DNA of 64,000 nucleotides, taken from positions 403,557 through 467,556 of the forward strand of contig NZ_FYAU01000024.1 in assembly GCF_900185725.1 (NCBI RefSeq), written 5' to 3'. Both the position numbers and the translations under genes were made by a program. How positions within the stretch are numbered: the stretch's first letter is position 1; each line of letters begins with the position of its first letter. Shown piece after piece: positions 49,301 to 57,950 of this stretch. The notes beneath the pieces are model-generated. The model was not told the origin of the DNA and made no database searches. It saw nothing but the letters and a program-made list of their open reading frames with translations. Origin of the DNA: Stappia sp. TSB10P1A (GTDB lineage Bacteria; Pseudomonadota; Alphaproteobacteria; Rhizobiales; Stappiaceae).

Positions 49301-50290
49301 ATGACCGCCGTGCGCGGCCGCCGGCGCACTCCCCCGGTCGCCTTCGAGGAAACCCATGCGCGCGAGGTGCCGGGCGAGCCCTGGCACCGCGAACCGGTGC
49401 TCGGGCCGGCCAAGCGCGCCATCCACGCGGCGCTGCGCCGCCTGCCGGTGGGCTTTGCCCCGCGCCTCGGCCGGGCGCTCGCCGCGCCCGTTCAGCATCT
49501 GCAGCGGCGGCGAATCTATGCCCGCCGGCTTGTCTGGACGCTTGCCCGGCTGCACCCGGACGCGCCGCTTGCGCCGGCCGAGCAGGCGGCGGCGGTGCGG
49601 CGCTGGTGGCGGCAAGCGGGCGCGGTTATGGCCGAATATGCGACGGTCGAGCGGCTGCGCGCGGCGGGGCGGCTGCAGGTCGACGACCCGCACGGCACGC
49701 TGGCCTGCCTGCCGGCGGATGCGCCCGTCATCTTCGCCTGTGTCCATCTGGGTCCGTTCGAACTGTGTTTCGAGACCGTGCTCAACACCTTCGGCCGCGA
49801 GGCGGTCGGCACCTGGCAGCCGGAGCCCTCGCCCGCCGCCAACCGCATCCTGCACGACCTTCGCGCCCGCTACGGGCTCTATGTGTTTCCGCCCGGCCAG
49901 CGCTCGGCCCGGCACCTGCACCGGCTGGTGGTGGGAGAGGGCTTCGACGCGATCCTCTTCGTCGACGAGGTGCGCGAGCGGCAGATCCACCTGCCGGCCT
50001 TCGGCCGGCCGCTGCCGCTGCGCGGCAATGCCTCCGTCGCGATCAAGCTGGCCTTGAAGACCGGGGCGCCGGTGGTGCCGATCCATGTGCTGCGCTCAGG
50101 CGTGGCGAGCTACCGGGTGCATGTCGGCGCGCCGCTCGACTTCCGGCGGGAGGGCGTGCCCGAGAGCGCCACGATGGCCGGGATCGCGGCGCTCGACCGG
50201 CATTTCGAGCCTGTCGTCCGGCACAATCTCGACCAGTGGTACATGCTGAAGGAACTGCGTCTGCCGGACTTCGACCCGGCGAAGGTGTGA
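49301..50290 (+). CDS. LpxL/HtrB-like lauroyl acyltransferase family protein
   Basis: 329-aa member of the lysophospholipid/lipid A acyltransferase family. VIFACVHLGPFELCFE near residue 145 corresponds to the H-x4-D/E catalytic motif (His with Glu), and ILFVDEVRERQIHLPAFGRPLPLRGNAS to the later blocks. No clear N-terminal membrane helix is seen. It is directly downstream of the P450 gene. It may acylate an outer-membrane or hopanoid-type lipid; the acceptor is not evident. Confidence 0.82.
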   Translation: MTAVRGRRRTPPVAFEETHAREVPGEPWHREPVLGPAKRAIHAALRRLPVGFAPRLGRALAAPVQHLQRRRIYARRLVWTLARLHPDAPLAPAEQAAAVRRWWRQAGAVMAEYATVERLRAAGRLQVDDPHGTLACLPADAPVIFACVHLGPFELCFETVLNTFGREAVGTWQPEPSPAANRILHDLRARYGLYVFPPGQRSARHLHRLVVGEGFDAILFVDEVRERQIHLPAFGRPLPLRGNASVAIKLALKTGAPVVPIHVLRSGVASYRVHVGAPLDFRREGVPESATMAGIAALDRHFEPVVRHNLDQWYMLKELRLPDFDPAKV

Positions 50291-50297
50291 GCTTGAG

Positions 50298-50313
50298 GGG
50301 GCCGTGCGGCCCC
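50298..50313. terminator. small hairpin between convergent genes
   Basis: GGGGCC-GTGC-GGCCCC stem-loop in the 24 bases between the acyltransferase and TRAP large-permease stops. No T-run follows on either strand, so activity is uncertain. Confidence 0.4.
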
Positions 50314-50314
50314 G

Positions 50315-51637
50315 TCAGTAGAGCAGCCGCACCAGGACGAGCGTCAGGCCCGGAAACAGCACCAGGATCGCCACCCGCACGATGTCGCTGGCGATGAAGG
50401 GCACGACGCCGCGGAAGGTCTGCGACAGCGGCACGTTCGGCGCCATCGAGTTGATGACGAAGAGGTTCATGCCGACGGGCGGCGTTATCAGCCCGACCTC
50501 CACGACGATCAGCACGATGATGCCGAACCACAGGGCGAACTCTTCCGGTGGCAGGCCGAAGTCGAGCGCCGCGACGATCGGAAAGAAGATCGGGATCGTC
50601 AGCAGGATCATGGAGAGCGAATCCATGATGCAGCCGAAGATCAGGTAGCAGATCAGGATGACGACGAGCACGGTCCACGGGCTGAGCCCGAGCCCGGCGA
50701 CATAGGCCGCCGATTGCTGCGGCAGTTGCGAGAAGGCGAGAAAGCCGTTGTAGACCGTGGCGCCGAGCACGATGAAGAAGATCATGCCGGTGGCGCTGGC
50801 GGTCGACAGGAAGGACTCCACCAGCCCCTTGCGGTCGAGCCCGCCATTGATGAGGGCGACGATGCCGGTGCCGGCGGCGCCGACCGCCGCCCCTTCCGTC
50901 GGCGTGAAGACGCCGGAATAGATGCCGCCGATCACCGCGACGAAGATCACCATGACCGGCCAGACGGCGATCAGCGCGGCGATCTGCTCCGCGCGGCTCG
51001 CCTTGTCGCGGCTGCCGGCGCTGTCCGGGCGGAAGCGCACATAGAGCGAGACGGTGAGCATGTAGCCGAGGGCGGCGAGGATGCCCGGAATGAAGGCGGC
51101 GACGAACAGCTTGGCGATGTTCTGCTCGGTCAGGATGGCGTAGATCACCAGCACCACCGAGGGCGGAATGAGGATGCCGAGCGTGCCGCCGGCGGCAAGG
51201 CAGGCGGTCGACAGGGCGCCGGAATAGCCGCAGCGCCGCATCTCGGGCAGGGCGACCTGGCCCATGGTCGCGGCGGTGGCGAGCGAGGAGCCGCAGATCG
51301 CGCCGAAGCCGCCGCAGGCCGCGACCGCCGCCATGGCGACGCCGCCGCGCCGGTGGCCGACCATGGTCTCGGCGGCGCGGAACAGGGCGCGCGACATGCC
51401 GCCGCGCGTGGCGAACTGGCCCATCAACAGGAACAGCGGCACGATCGACAGCGAGTAGTTGGAAAAGGTGCTGTAGACCAGCGACTTGAGCTGGGCGAGG
51501 ATCGGCACCGTGCTCCCGGTGACCAGCGTCGTGCCGGCGATGCCGACCATCAGCATGACGAGGCCGATCGGCAGGCGCAGGAAGATCAGCAGCAGGAGGA
51601 CCGGGATCGACCACAGGCCGTATTCGAGGGATGACAC
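50315..51637 (-). CDS. TRAP transporter large permease (DctM type), second system
   Basis: 440-aa DctM-type permease. LGILIPPSVVLVIYAIL and the C-terminal VGLITPPVGMNLFVINSMAPN are typical, with about twelve helices. It is 6 bases downstream of the small permease. No binding-protein gene is nearby. A palindrome shared with the pcaQ/pcaC intergenic region lies upstream of the operon, so an aromatic acid is a reasonable candidate solute. Confidence 0.92.
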   Translation of the reverse strand: MSSLEYGLWSIPVLLLLIFLRLPIGLVMLMVGIAGTTLVTGSTVPILAQLKSLVYSTFSNYSLSIVPLFLLMGQFATRGGMSRALFRAAETMVGHRRGGVAMAAVAACGGFGAICGSSLATAATMGQVALPEMRRCGYSGALSTACLAAGGTLGILIPPSVVLVIYAILTEQNIAKLFVAAFIPGILAALGYMLTVSLYVRFRPDSAGSRDKASRAEQIAALIAVWPVMVIFVAVIGGIYSGVFTPTEGAAVGAAGTGIVALINGGLDRKGLVESFLSTASATGMIFFIVLGATVYNGFLAFSQLPQQSAAYVAGLGLSPWTVLVVILICYLIFGCIMDSLSMILLTIPIFFPIVAALDFGLPPEEFALWFGIIVLIVVEVGLITPPVGMNLFVINSMAPNVPLSQTFRGVVPFIASDIVRVAILVLFPGLTLVLVRLLY

Positions 51638-51643
51638 GTCGTC

Positions 51644-52225
51644 TTACTCCCGGCCGGCGGCAACGGGCCGCGCGAGGGTCTCGTCCAGGCTGCGCCAGAC
51701 CGTATAGGCGCAGACCACGACGGCGAAGCCCGCCCCGGCCAGCGCGGCGGCATAGGGCCACCACAGCGGAAACTGCAGGATGAAGGTGGTCTCGCCATAA
51801 GCCTTCTTGTCGAGCATGCCGAGCCACAGGCGCCAGGCGATCAGGCCGCTCGCCAGCGTCATCAGGATGTTGGCGACAAGGTCGACGCCGGCATTGAGGC
51901 GCGCACCGAAGCGGGCGAGGAACAGGTCGACGGTGACATGGCCGCGCTTCAACTGGCACCAGGGCAGGAAGGCGAAGATGGCGAAGGCGGTGCCGGCCTC
52001 GACCAGCTCGTAGTCGCCGGGGATCGGCCCGAGGCCGGCGAAGATCAGCGCCCGGCCGGCGATCGACACGACGGTGATCACGGTCAGCGCCACCAGCGCG
52101 GCGCCGCCGGCGATCGCCAGCCAGGCGGACAGCCGCTCCAGCAGCCGTTCGACGGCCAGGCGTCCCGAAGACTGGCGTCCCGAAAACTGGTGCCCCGAAG
52201 AGTGGCGCCCCGAAGACTGGCTCAT
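51644..52225 (-). CDS. TRAP transporter small permease (DctQ type), second system
   Basis: 193-aa small permease with four hydrophobic segments and FAIFAFLPWCQLKRGHVTVDLF. Its first 25 residues consist of SSGRH/SSGRQ units, encoded by four 15-base tandem repeats, an oddity for this family. ATG 52225 (MSQSSG) is chosen; an extension to 52264 is possible. The leader of about 235 bases back to the kinase stop holds an inverted repeat and a putative operator. Confidence 0.88.
   Translation of the reverse strand: MSQSSGRHSSGHQFSGRQSSGRLAVERLLERLSAWLAIAGGAALVALTVITVVSIAGRALIFAGLGPIPGDYELVEAGTAFAIFAFLPWCQLKRGHVTVDLFLARFGARLNAGVDLVANILMTLASGLIAWRLWLGMLDKKAYGETTFILQFPLWWPYAAALAGAGFAVVVCAYTVWRSLDETLARPVAAGRE
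52159..52218. repeat. 15-base tandem repeat inside the DctQ-type gene
   Basis: Four units of GGCGTCCCGAAGACT type (52159-52173, 52174-52188, 52189-52203, 52204-52218) with one to three mismatches. Unit length is a multiple of three, so copy number changes only the length of the N-terminal SSGR tract. Confidence 0.9.
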
Positions 52226-52310
52226 CGGATCTCGTTCCTCCCAACCGCGGGCCGCCGCCTCCACGCCGGCCCACCTGGCTCTGCTCCGCCCCTGCTCTTA
52301 CAGCATCGGC

Positions 52311-52334
52311 CCGAAAACCTGAATCGGTTTTCGG
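52311..52334. repeat. inverted repeat in the TRAP operon leader
   Basis: Perfect 9-bp arms CCGAAAACC and GGTTTTCGG with 6-base loop TGAATC, preceded by TTACAGCATCGGC. The pattern resembles dispersed intergenic hairpin elements seen in rhizobial genomes; it could also act as an attenuator or transcript stabiliser. Confidence 0.6.
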
Positions 52335-52399
52335 ACGGCGCGCGTACCGTCCGGAGCGCAGGCCGGCTTGGCATGACCGACAGGGTGGGCCACGCAAAA

Positions 52400-52437
52400 G
52401 GTGATGTAAAATGAGATTTCAGGGCATTTGCATAACC
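52400..52437. promoter_or_regulatory. operator-like palindrome upstream of the second TRAP operon
   Basis: Arms GGTGATGTAAAATG (52400-52413) and CATTTGCATAACC (52425-52437) with an 11-base spacer. It shares ATGTAAAATGAG, ATTTC and TGCATAACCG, in the same order and spacing, with the site at 6088-6125 between pcaC and pcaQ. Orientation relative to the minus-strand target operon is also the same. Likely bound by the same LysR regulator. Confidence 0.62.
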
Positions 52438-52460
52438 GCAGGGCCCGTTGCCGGCGGGCC

Positions 52461-53330
52461 TCAGGCGGCGAAGAACGCCCGCCGCGCCATCCGCACGGCG
52501 CCGTCCAGCGCATCGCCGAGCGGGGCGGCGAGATGCGCGGCAAAGCGCGGCGCGAGGCGCGCCGCATAGAAGGGGGCAAGCCCGCCCATCAGCACGATGC
52601 GCCGGCAGGAGGGAAAGACCAGCGCGCCGAGCATCTCCTCGACCTCGGCCGTGAAAGCGCAAAGCAGCGCCTCGGCCTCGCCGTCGCCGGCCTTGGCGGC
52701 ATCGAAGACCACTGGGGCATGGCGGGCGAAATCCGCCTGGCGGGCGGTGGCGGCGAAGGCGACCATGCGCGCCGGATCGTCGCCGAAGGCGGCAAGCAGC
52801 GTCTCGGCGAGCCTTCCGCGCGGGCGCACCCCGTCGCGCGACAGCAGCGCCGATTTCAGCGCCTCGCGGCCGAGCCGGGCGCCGCCCCCCTGGTCGGCGA
52901 GATGCACGCCCCAGCCGCCGACGCTGCGGATCTCGCCGCCATGGCGGGCGAGAAAGGCCGACCCGGTGCCGAGGATCGCCATGATCCCGTCATCGGGTCC
53001 GAGCGCGCCCTCCAGCGCGATCTCGCCGTCGCCGACGAGCTCCACCTGCGCAAAGGGAAGGGAGAGCAGCGAACGCCCGTCGCGGCCGAGCTGGCGGGCG
53101 CCGGCAAGACCGAGCAGCGCCGGGCAATCCGCGAGCGCCTCCGCCGGCAGGCCGGCCTCGGCAAGGGCGGCGCCCGCCGCCGCAAGGATATTGGCGGCGG
53201 CCTGCCCCGGGTCGGTCGCGACATTGGCCGGGCCGGCGAGGCCGCGCGCGACGATCTCGCCGTCAGGGCCGGCAAGGGCGGCGCGGCAGGTGCTGCCGCC
53301 GCCGTCGACGGCGATGAGCCAGGAGCTCAT
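52461..53330 (-). CDS. BadF/BadG-type N-acetylglucosamine kinase-like ATPase
   Basis: 289-aa ASKHA-fold kinase. Phosphate loops are LIAVDGGGSTCRAAL at the N-terminus and ILGTGSAFLARHGG near residue 120; GGWGVHLADQGGGARLG is the conserved second block, as in glucosamine/N-acetylglucosamine kinases. It lies 21 bases downstream of phaZ on the same strand. Sugar specificity is inferred only from family resemblance. Confidence 0.83.
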   Translation of the reverse strand: MSSWLIAVDGGGSTCRAALAGPDGEIVARGLAGPANVATDPGQAAANILAAAGAALAEAGLPAEALADCPALLGLAGARQLGRDGRSLLSLPFAQVELVGDGEIALEGALGPDDGIMAILGTGSAFLARHGGEIRSVGGWGVHLADQGGGARLGREALKSALLSRDGVRPRGRLAETLLAAFGDDPARMVAFAATARQADFARHAPVVFDAAKAGDGEAEALLCAFTAEVEEMLGALVFPSCRRIVLMGGLAPFYAARLAPRFAAHLAAPLGDALDGAVRMARRAFFAA

Positions 53331-53351
53331 GCGAGGACGCTCATGTCTCGC

Positions 53352-54896
53352 TCAGTGGGTGGCGGGCTGCTCGGCGAGCTTGCGGGCCTGCTCGATCCAG
53401 CCGTCGCGGTCGATGCGGCCACGGAAGTCGAGGCGGCTGTCGAGCGCGGCGATCTGCTCGTCGGTGAGCGCGGCGATCTGCCAGTAGTGGAAGATGCCGG
53501 CGCCGTTCAGCGCGGTCTGCAGCTTCGGGCCGATGCCGCCGATGGCGGTGAGGTCGTCGGCGACGCCGCGCGGCGTCGCCAGCAGCACCTCGGCCAGCGG
53601 ATCGGAGACCTTGCCCGACGCCCTGGCCGGCTTTGCCCTCACGTCGGCCTTCGGCGGGGTCGCCGGAAGCTGGGCATGGCTGCGCATGAAGTCGAGGATG
53701 CGCGGGGCGATCTCGGAGCGGAAGCGCGAGCCGTTGAACACGCCGTAATGGCCGACATCGGGCTGCATGTAATGGGCGCGCATGTCGGGGGCGAGGTTGA
53801 CGCACAGGTTGTGCGCCGCCATCGTCTGGCCGCGGCCGGTGATGTCGTCCTTCTCGCCCTCGACGGTGAGCAGGGCCGAGCGGCGGATGGCGCCGCAGTC
53901 GACCAGCTCGCCGCGATGGCGCAGCTCGCCCTTGGCAAGCGCGTGGCGGATGAACACGGTCTCCACCGTCTGCAGGTAGAACTCGGCGGTGAGGTCCATC
54001 ACCGCCAGATATTCGTCATAGAAGTCGCGATGCTTCTCGGCATTGTCGCCGTCGCCGGAGACGAGATGCTGGAAGAACTCGTGATGGGCGTTGACGTGGC
54101 GGTCGAGGTTCATGCTCATGAAGCCGGAAAGCTGCAGGAAGCCCGGATAGACGTCGCGCATGAAGCCCGGCTGCGGGAACGGCACCTTCATGATGACGTT
54201 GCGCTCGAACCACTCGATGCTCTTGCTCTCGGCGAGATCGTTGACGGCGGTCGGGTTGATCCGCGTGTCGATCGGCCCGCCCATCAGGGTGACGCTGGCC
54301 GGGGCGCAAGGGTCGCCATGCGCCTCCATCACCGCCGTGGCGGCGAGCACCGGCACCGACGGCTGACAGACGCCCATGACATGGGTGTCCGGCCCCAGGA
54401 AGTGCAGCATCTCGATGACATAGTCGATATAGTCGTCGAGATCGAAGCGCCCTTCGGTGAGCGGCACCATGCGCGCGTCGATCCAGTCGGTGATGTAGAT
54501 GTCGGCGCTCGGCAGCATCGTCTCGACCGTGCCGCGCAGCAGCGTCGCATAGTGGCCCGACATCGGCGCCACCATCAGGATGCGCGGGCCCTTGTGCTTG
54601 CGCTCGCCGAGCTTGCGGTCGAAATGCAAGAGGTTGCAGAACGGCTTCTTCCAGACGATCTCCTCGCGCACCGGCACCTTGACGCCGCTGACGGTGGTCT
54701 GGGTGAGGCCGAATTCCGGCTTGCCGTAGCGCCGGGTCATCCGCTCGATCAACTCGCAGCCGGCGGCGACCGAGCGCCCGATCGGGGTGTGCGAGAGCGG
54801 GTTGAGCGGGTTCTGGAAATACAGGCGCGCCATGTCGGCGCTCGCCCGCAGCGGACTCATCGCCGCATGATTGAATTCATAGACCTGGTAGAACAC
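53352..54896 (-). CDS. phaZ: intracellular polyhydroxybutyrate depolymerase with helix-hairpin-helix tail
   Basis: 514-aa depolymerase of stored PHB granules. VFYQVYEFNHAAMSPLRASADMAR-type opening, LNPLSHTPIGRS, and a nucleophile region VMGVCQPSVPVLAA with Cys near residue 177, as in intracellular PhaZ. The catalytic part ends near residue 405. A charged linker is followed by a helix-hairpin-helix-like domain (about 447-514; DDLTAIGGIGPKLQTAL). GTG 54896 matches the family start; the longer frame to 54956 is not supported. The upstream 277 bases hold an AT-rich stretch near 54960 that could be its promoter. Confidence 0.87.
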   Translation of the reverse strand: MFYQVYEFNHAAMSPLRASADMARLYFQNPLNPLSHTPIGRSVAAGCELIERMTRRYGKPEFGLTQTTVSGVKVPVREEIVWKKPFCNLLHFDRKLGERKHKGPRILMVAPMSGHYATLLRGTVETMLPSADIYITDWIDARMVPLTEGRFDLDDYIDYVIEMLHFLGPDTHVMGVCQPSVPVLAATAVMEAHGDPCAPASVTLMGGPIDTRINPTAVNDLAESKSIEWFERNVIMKVPFPQPGFMRDVYPGFLQLSGFMSMNLDRHVNAHHEFFQHLVSGDGDNAEKHRDFYDEYLAVMDLTAEFYLQTVETVFIRHALAKGELRHRGELVDCGAIRRSALLTVEGEKDDITGRGQTMAAHNLCVNLAPDMRAHYMQPDVGHYGVFNGSRFRSEIAPRILDFMRSHAQLPATPPKADVRAKPARASGKVSDPLAEVLLATPRGVADDLTAIGGIGPKLQTALNGAGIFHYWQIAALTDEQIAALDSRLDFRGRIDRDGWIEQARKLAEQPATH

Positions 54897-55173
54897 GTGA
54901 CCGACCTCGCAATCTCCGTGAGGCAGCGCAGCATGGACGGCTGCCTTTTGTCGCATTGCAAAAATAATATGACAAAGATGAAGGCCGCTTCAACAGGCAG
55001 GACGGTCTCCGGCCGGTCATGCGGTGACGGAATACCGGAAGTGCGGCCCTTGCCGCCGGAATCTCCTCCGGATGTCCCTGAAAACGCAAGCCAAGACAGG
55101 ATCTTGCGCAAATCGGCAACGCGGTGGAAAAAAGTTGCCGGAGCCGTCAATTTTCAGGAGATATCGTAAAAAA

Positions 55174-56331
55174 TTACGATGCAAGATCTGCGACGACCGC
55201 ATCCAATACGAGCAAACCGGCCGGCGTGACCCGCATCCGCGTGCCGCCGAGTCGTTCCACCATGCCGTGTTCGATGAGGTCGGCGACGCGGCGCGGATCG
55301 ATCCGGCGGTCGGAAATCGCCTCGAAACGGGCAAGGTCGACGCCCTCCACCAGCCGCAGGCCCATCAGGAGGAACTCGTCGCCCTGCTCCTCCCGGGTCA
55401 GCGACACGTCCTCCACCAACCCCTCGCCGCGCGCCTCGACGGCGGCGAGCCAGGTCTCCGGATGGCGCTCGGTGGCGGTGGCGAACTTGCCGTTGCCGCC
55501 GGTCAGCCGGCCATGGGCGCCGGGGCCGACGCCGACATAGTCGCCATAGCGCCAATAGACGAGATTGTGCCGGCACTCGGCGCCGGGCACCGCATGGTTG
55601 GAGACCTCGTAGGCCGGCATGCCGTGGCGGGCGCAGATCTCCTGCGTCAGGTCGTAGAGATCGGCGGCGGTGTCGGGATCGGGCACCACCAGCTTGCCGG
55701 CGCGGTGCAGCTCGAAATAGGGCGTGCCCTGCTCGATGGTGAGCTGGTAGAGCGACAGGTGGTCGGCGGCAAGGCCGATCGCCTCCTCCAGCTCGGCGCG
55801 CCAGGCGGCGGCATCCTGGTCGGGCCGGGCGTAGATCAGGTCGAAGGAGATGCGCTCGAAGGTCGAGCGGGCGATGCCGATCGCCGCGCGCGCCTGATCC
55901 GCGTCATGCAGCCGGCCAAGGCGCTTCAGGTCCGCGTCCCGCAAGGACTGCACGCCGAGCGACAGCCGGTTGACGCCGGCGGCGCGATAGCCGCGGAACC
56001 GCTCCGCCTCCACCGAGGAGGGGTTGGCCTCCATCGACACCTCGACGGTCGGCGAGATTTCCCACAGGCCGGCGATGGCGTCGAGCACGCGGCCGACGGT
56101 CGAGGGGAGCATCAAGGACGGGGTGCCGCCGCCGAGAAAGATCGACTCGACCCGCCGCCCGCGCGTGCGTGCGGCGAAATAGGCAAGCTCCCGCTCGAAG
56201 GCGGCGGCAAAGCGCGGCTGGTCGATGCCGGCATGGCGGACATGGCTGTTGAAGTCGCAATACGGGCATTTGGCCTCGCAGAAGGGCCAATGCACATAGA
56301 TGCCGAAACCGCCGTCCGCCTCTGCCATCAT
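55174..56331 (-). CDS. hemW: radical SAM heme chaperone HemW
   Basis: 385-aa radical SAM protein. The [4Fe-4S] motif [13 protein letters not shown] lies near residue 19 and [11 protein letters not shown] follows. It resembles coproporphyrinogen III oxidase HemN but has the HemW N-terminus, lacking the extra leader of HemN, so a heme-insertion role is more likely. ATG 56331 overlaps the rdgB stop (ATGA); ATG 56328 follows immediately. Confidence 0.92.
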   Translation of the reverse strand: MMAEADGGFGIYVHWPFCEAKCPYCDFNSHVRHAGIDQPRFAAAFERELAYFAARTRGRRVESIFLGGGTPSLMLPSTVGRVLDAIAGLWEISPTVEVSMEANPSSVEAERFRGYRAAGVNRLSLGVQSLRDADLKRLGRLHDADQARAAIGIARSTFERISFDLIYARPDQDAAAWRAELEEAIGLAADHLSLYQLTIEQGTPYFELHRAGKLVVPDPDTAADLYDLTQEICARHGMPAYEVSNHAVPGAECRHNLVYWRYGDYVGVGPGAHGRLTGGNGKFATATERHPETWLAAVEARGEGLVEDVSLTREEQGDEFLLMGLRLVEGVDLARFEAISDRRIDPRRVADLIEHGMVERLGGTRMRVTPAGLLVLDAVVADLAS

Positions 56332-56978
56332 GCCTCCAGACAGCGCGCGGAGAAGTCCGCGAAGGCGCGGGCGCGGTGCGACAGCGCGGCGCCGGCCTGC
56401 CCGTGCTTTTCCTCCGCCGACATCTCGCCGAAGGTGCGGGCGTGGCCGTCCGGCTGGAACATCGGATCATAGCCGAAGCCGCCGCTGCCGCGCGGCGGCC
56501 ACACGGCGGTGCCCTCGACCTCGCCGCGGAACAGGGCGACCTCGCCGTCCGGCCAGGCGAGGCAGAGCACGGCGACGAAGGACGAGCGGCGGTCCGCCGG
56601 ATCCAGCGCGCCGGCGGCCTGCAGCTTTTCCTCGATGGTGCGCATCGCCATCGCGAAGTCCTTCTCCGGACCCGCCCAGCGAGCCGAATAGACCCCCGGC
56701 GCCCCGTCCAGCGCGACGACGCAGAAGCCGCTGTCGTCGGCGAGCGCCGGCAGGCCGGAGGCCTCGGCGGCGGCGCGCGCCTTCAGCTCCGCATTGGCCT
56801 CGAAGGTGGTGCCGGTCTCTTCCGGCTCGGGCAGGCCGAGCGCGCCGGCCGAGACGACCTCGTAGCCGTAGGGCGCCATCAGCTCGGCGAATTCGCGCAG
56901 CTTGCCCGGATTGTGGCTCGCCAGCACGATCCGGCCGGGCTCGAGCCGGCGGATGGGCGTGGATGCGGTGTCGGTCAT
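56328..56978 (-). CDS. rdgB: XTP/dITP diphosphatase
   Basis: 216-aa Ham1-family pyrophosphatase that removes deaminated purine nucleotides. Substrate motif [16 protein letters not shown] at the start and [25 protein letters not shown] in the middle are typical. It is coupled to hemW downstream and 7 bases from rph upstream. Confidence 0.96.
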   Translation of the reverse strand: MTDTASTPIRRLEPGRIVLASHNPGKLREFAELMAPYGYEVVSAGALGLPEPEETGTTFEANAELKARAAAEASGLPALADDSGFCVVALDGAPGVYSARWAGPEKDFAMAMRTIEEKLQAAGALDPADRRSSFVAVLCLAWPDGEVALFRGEVEGTAVWPPRGSGGFGYDPMFQPDGHARTFGEMSAEEKHGQAGAALSHRARAFADFSARCLEA

Positions 56979-56985
56979 GCGCGCC

Positions 56986-57699
56986 TCACGAGATCGCCAT
57001 CTTCTGCAGGTCGACCAGCCGGGCGATGCCGGACTTGGCGAGCTCCATCAGCTCGGCGAACTGCGCCTCGGTGAAGGGCGCGCCCTCCGCCGTGCCCTGG
57101 ATCTCGACGATGCCGCCGGCGCCGGTCATGACGAAATTGGCGTCGGTATCGGCGTCGGAGTCCTCGAGATAGTCGAGGTCGAGCACCGCCTGGCCGCCAT
57201 GGATGCCGCAGGAAATCGCCGCCACATGGTCCTTCAGCACCTTGCCGGCGAGCATGTCGCGGGCGCGCATCCACTCGATGCAGTCATGCAGGGCGACCCA
57301 GGCGCCGGTGATCGCGGCGGTGCGGGTGCCGCCATCGGCCTGGATGACGTCGCAATCGACCGAGATCTGCCGCTCGCCGAGCAGCGGCAGGTCGACAATG
57401 GCGCGCAGCGACCGGCCGATCAGCCGCTGGATCTCCAGCGTGCGGCCCGACTGCTTGCCGGAGGACGCTTCGCGGCGCATGCGCTCGCCGGTGGCGCGCG
57501 GCAGCATGCCATATTCGGCGGTCACCCAGCCGCGGCCCTGGCCGCGCAGCCAGGGCGGAATCCGCTCTTCCAGGCTCGCGGTGCACAGAACATGGGTGTC
57601 GCCGAACTTGACCAGGCACGAGCCTTCCGCGTGTTTGGAAACGCTCCGTTCCAGCGTCACGGCGCGCAGCTCGTCCGCCGCGCGTTTGGATGGCCGCAT
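56986..57699 (-). CDS. rph: ribonuclease PH
   Basis: 237-aa phosphorolytic exoribonuclease for tRNA 3' processing. [20 protein letters not shown] start, [13 protein letters not shown] and [15 protein letters not shown] are diagnostic, and [15 protein letters not shown] holds active-site Asp residues. ATG 57699 has GGGGA upstream; a TTG at 57714 is not needed. Divergent from hrcA, as is usual in rhizobia. Confidence 0.96.
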   Translation of the reverse strand: MRPSKRAADELRAVTLERSVSKHAEGSCLVKFGDTHVLCTASLEERIPPWLRGQGRGWVTAEYGMLPRATGERMRREASSGKQSGRTLEIQRLIGRSLRAIVDLPLLGERQISVDCDVIQADGGTRTAAITGAWVALHDCIEWMRARDMLAGKVLKDHVAAISCGIHGGQAVLDLDYLEDSDADTDANFVMTGAGGIVEIQGTAEGAPFTEAQFAELMELAKSGIARLVDLQKMAIS

Positions 57700-57950
57700 G
57701 TCGATCCCCTTCAAAGCCTGCCGCTCGGGGCGCCAATGCCCCTTGCTCCTGTTCCGCGTCCCTCTTAATCCAATATGGGACAGGAATGAAATGCCTGTCT
57801 GCCGCTTGTCCCGCCTCGCCGGCCGGTCGGCGCCTTTGATATGGGCAATCGCGGGCGGGCCGCACTATATTCGCGGAAGTCGGCCGCGTTGGCGGCAAGG
57901 CAGGATGTCAAGGTGCGGAAGCTGGAGTTGCTGAACCGGGGAGCGCGAAC

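Noticed and set aside
46024..49422. Long antisense open frame across the amidohydrolase and P450 genes
   Set aside because: Shadow frame; no recognisable motifs.
57700..57950. CIRCE operator upstream of hrcA
   Set aside because: No TTAGCACTC-N9-GAGTGCTAA-like sequence is visible.
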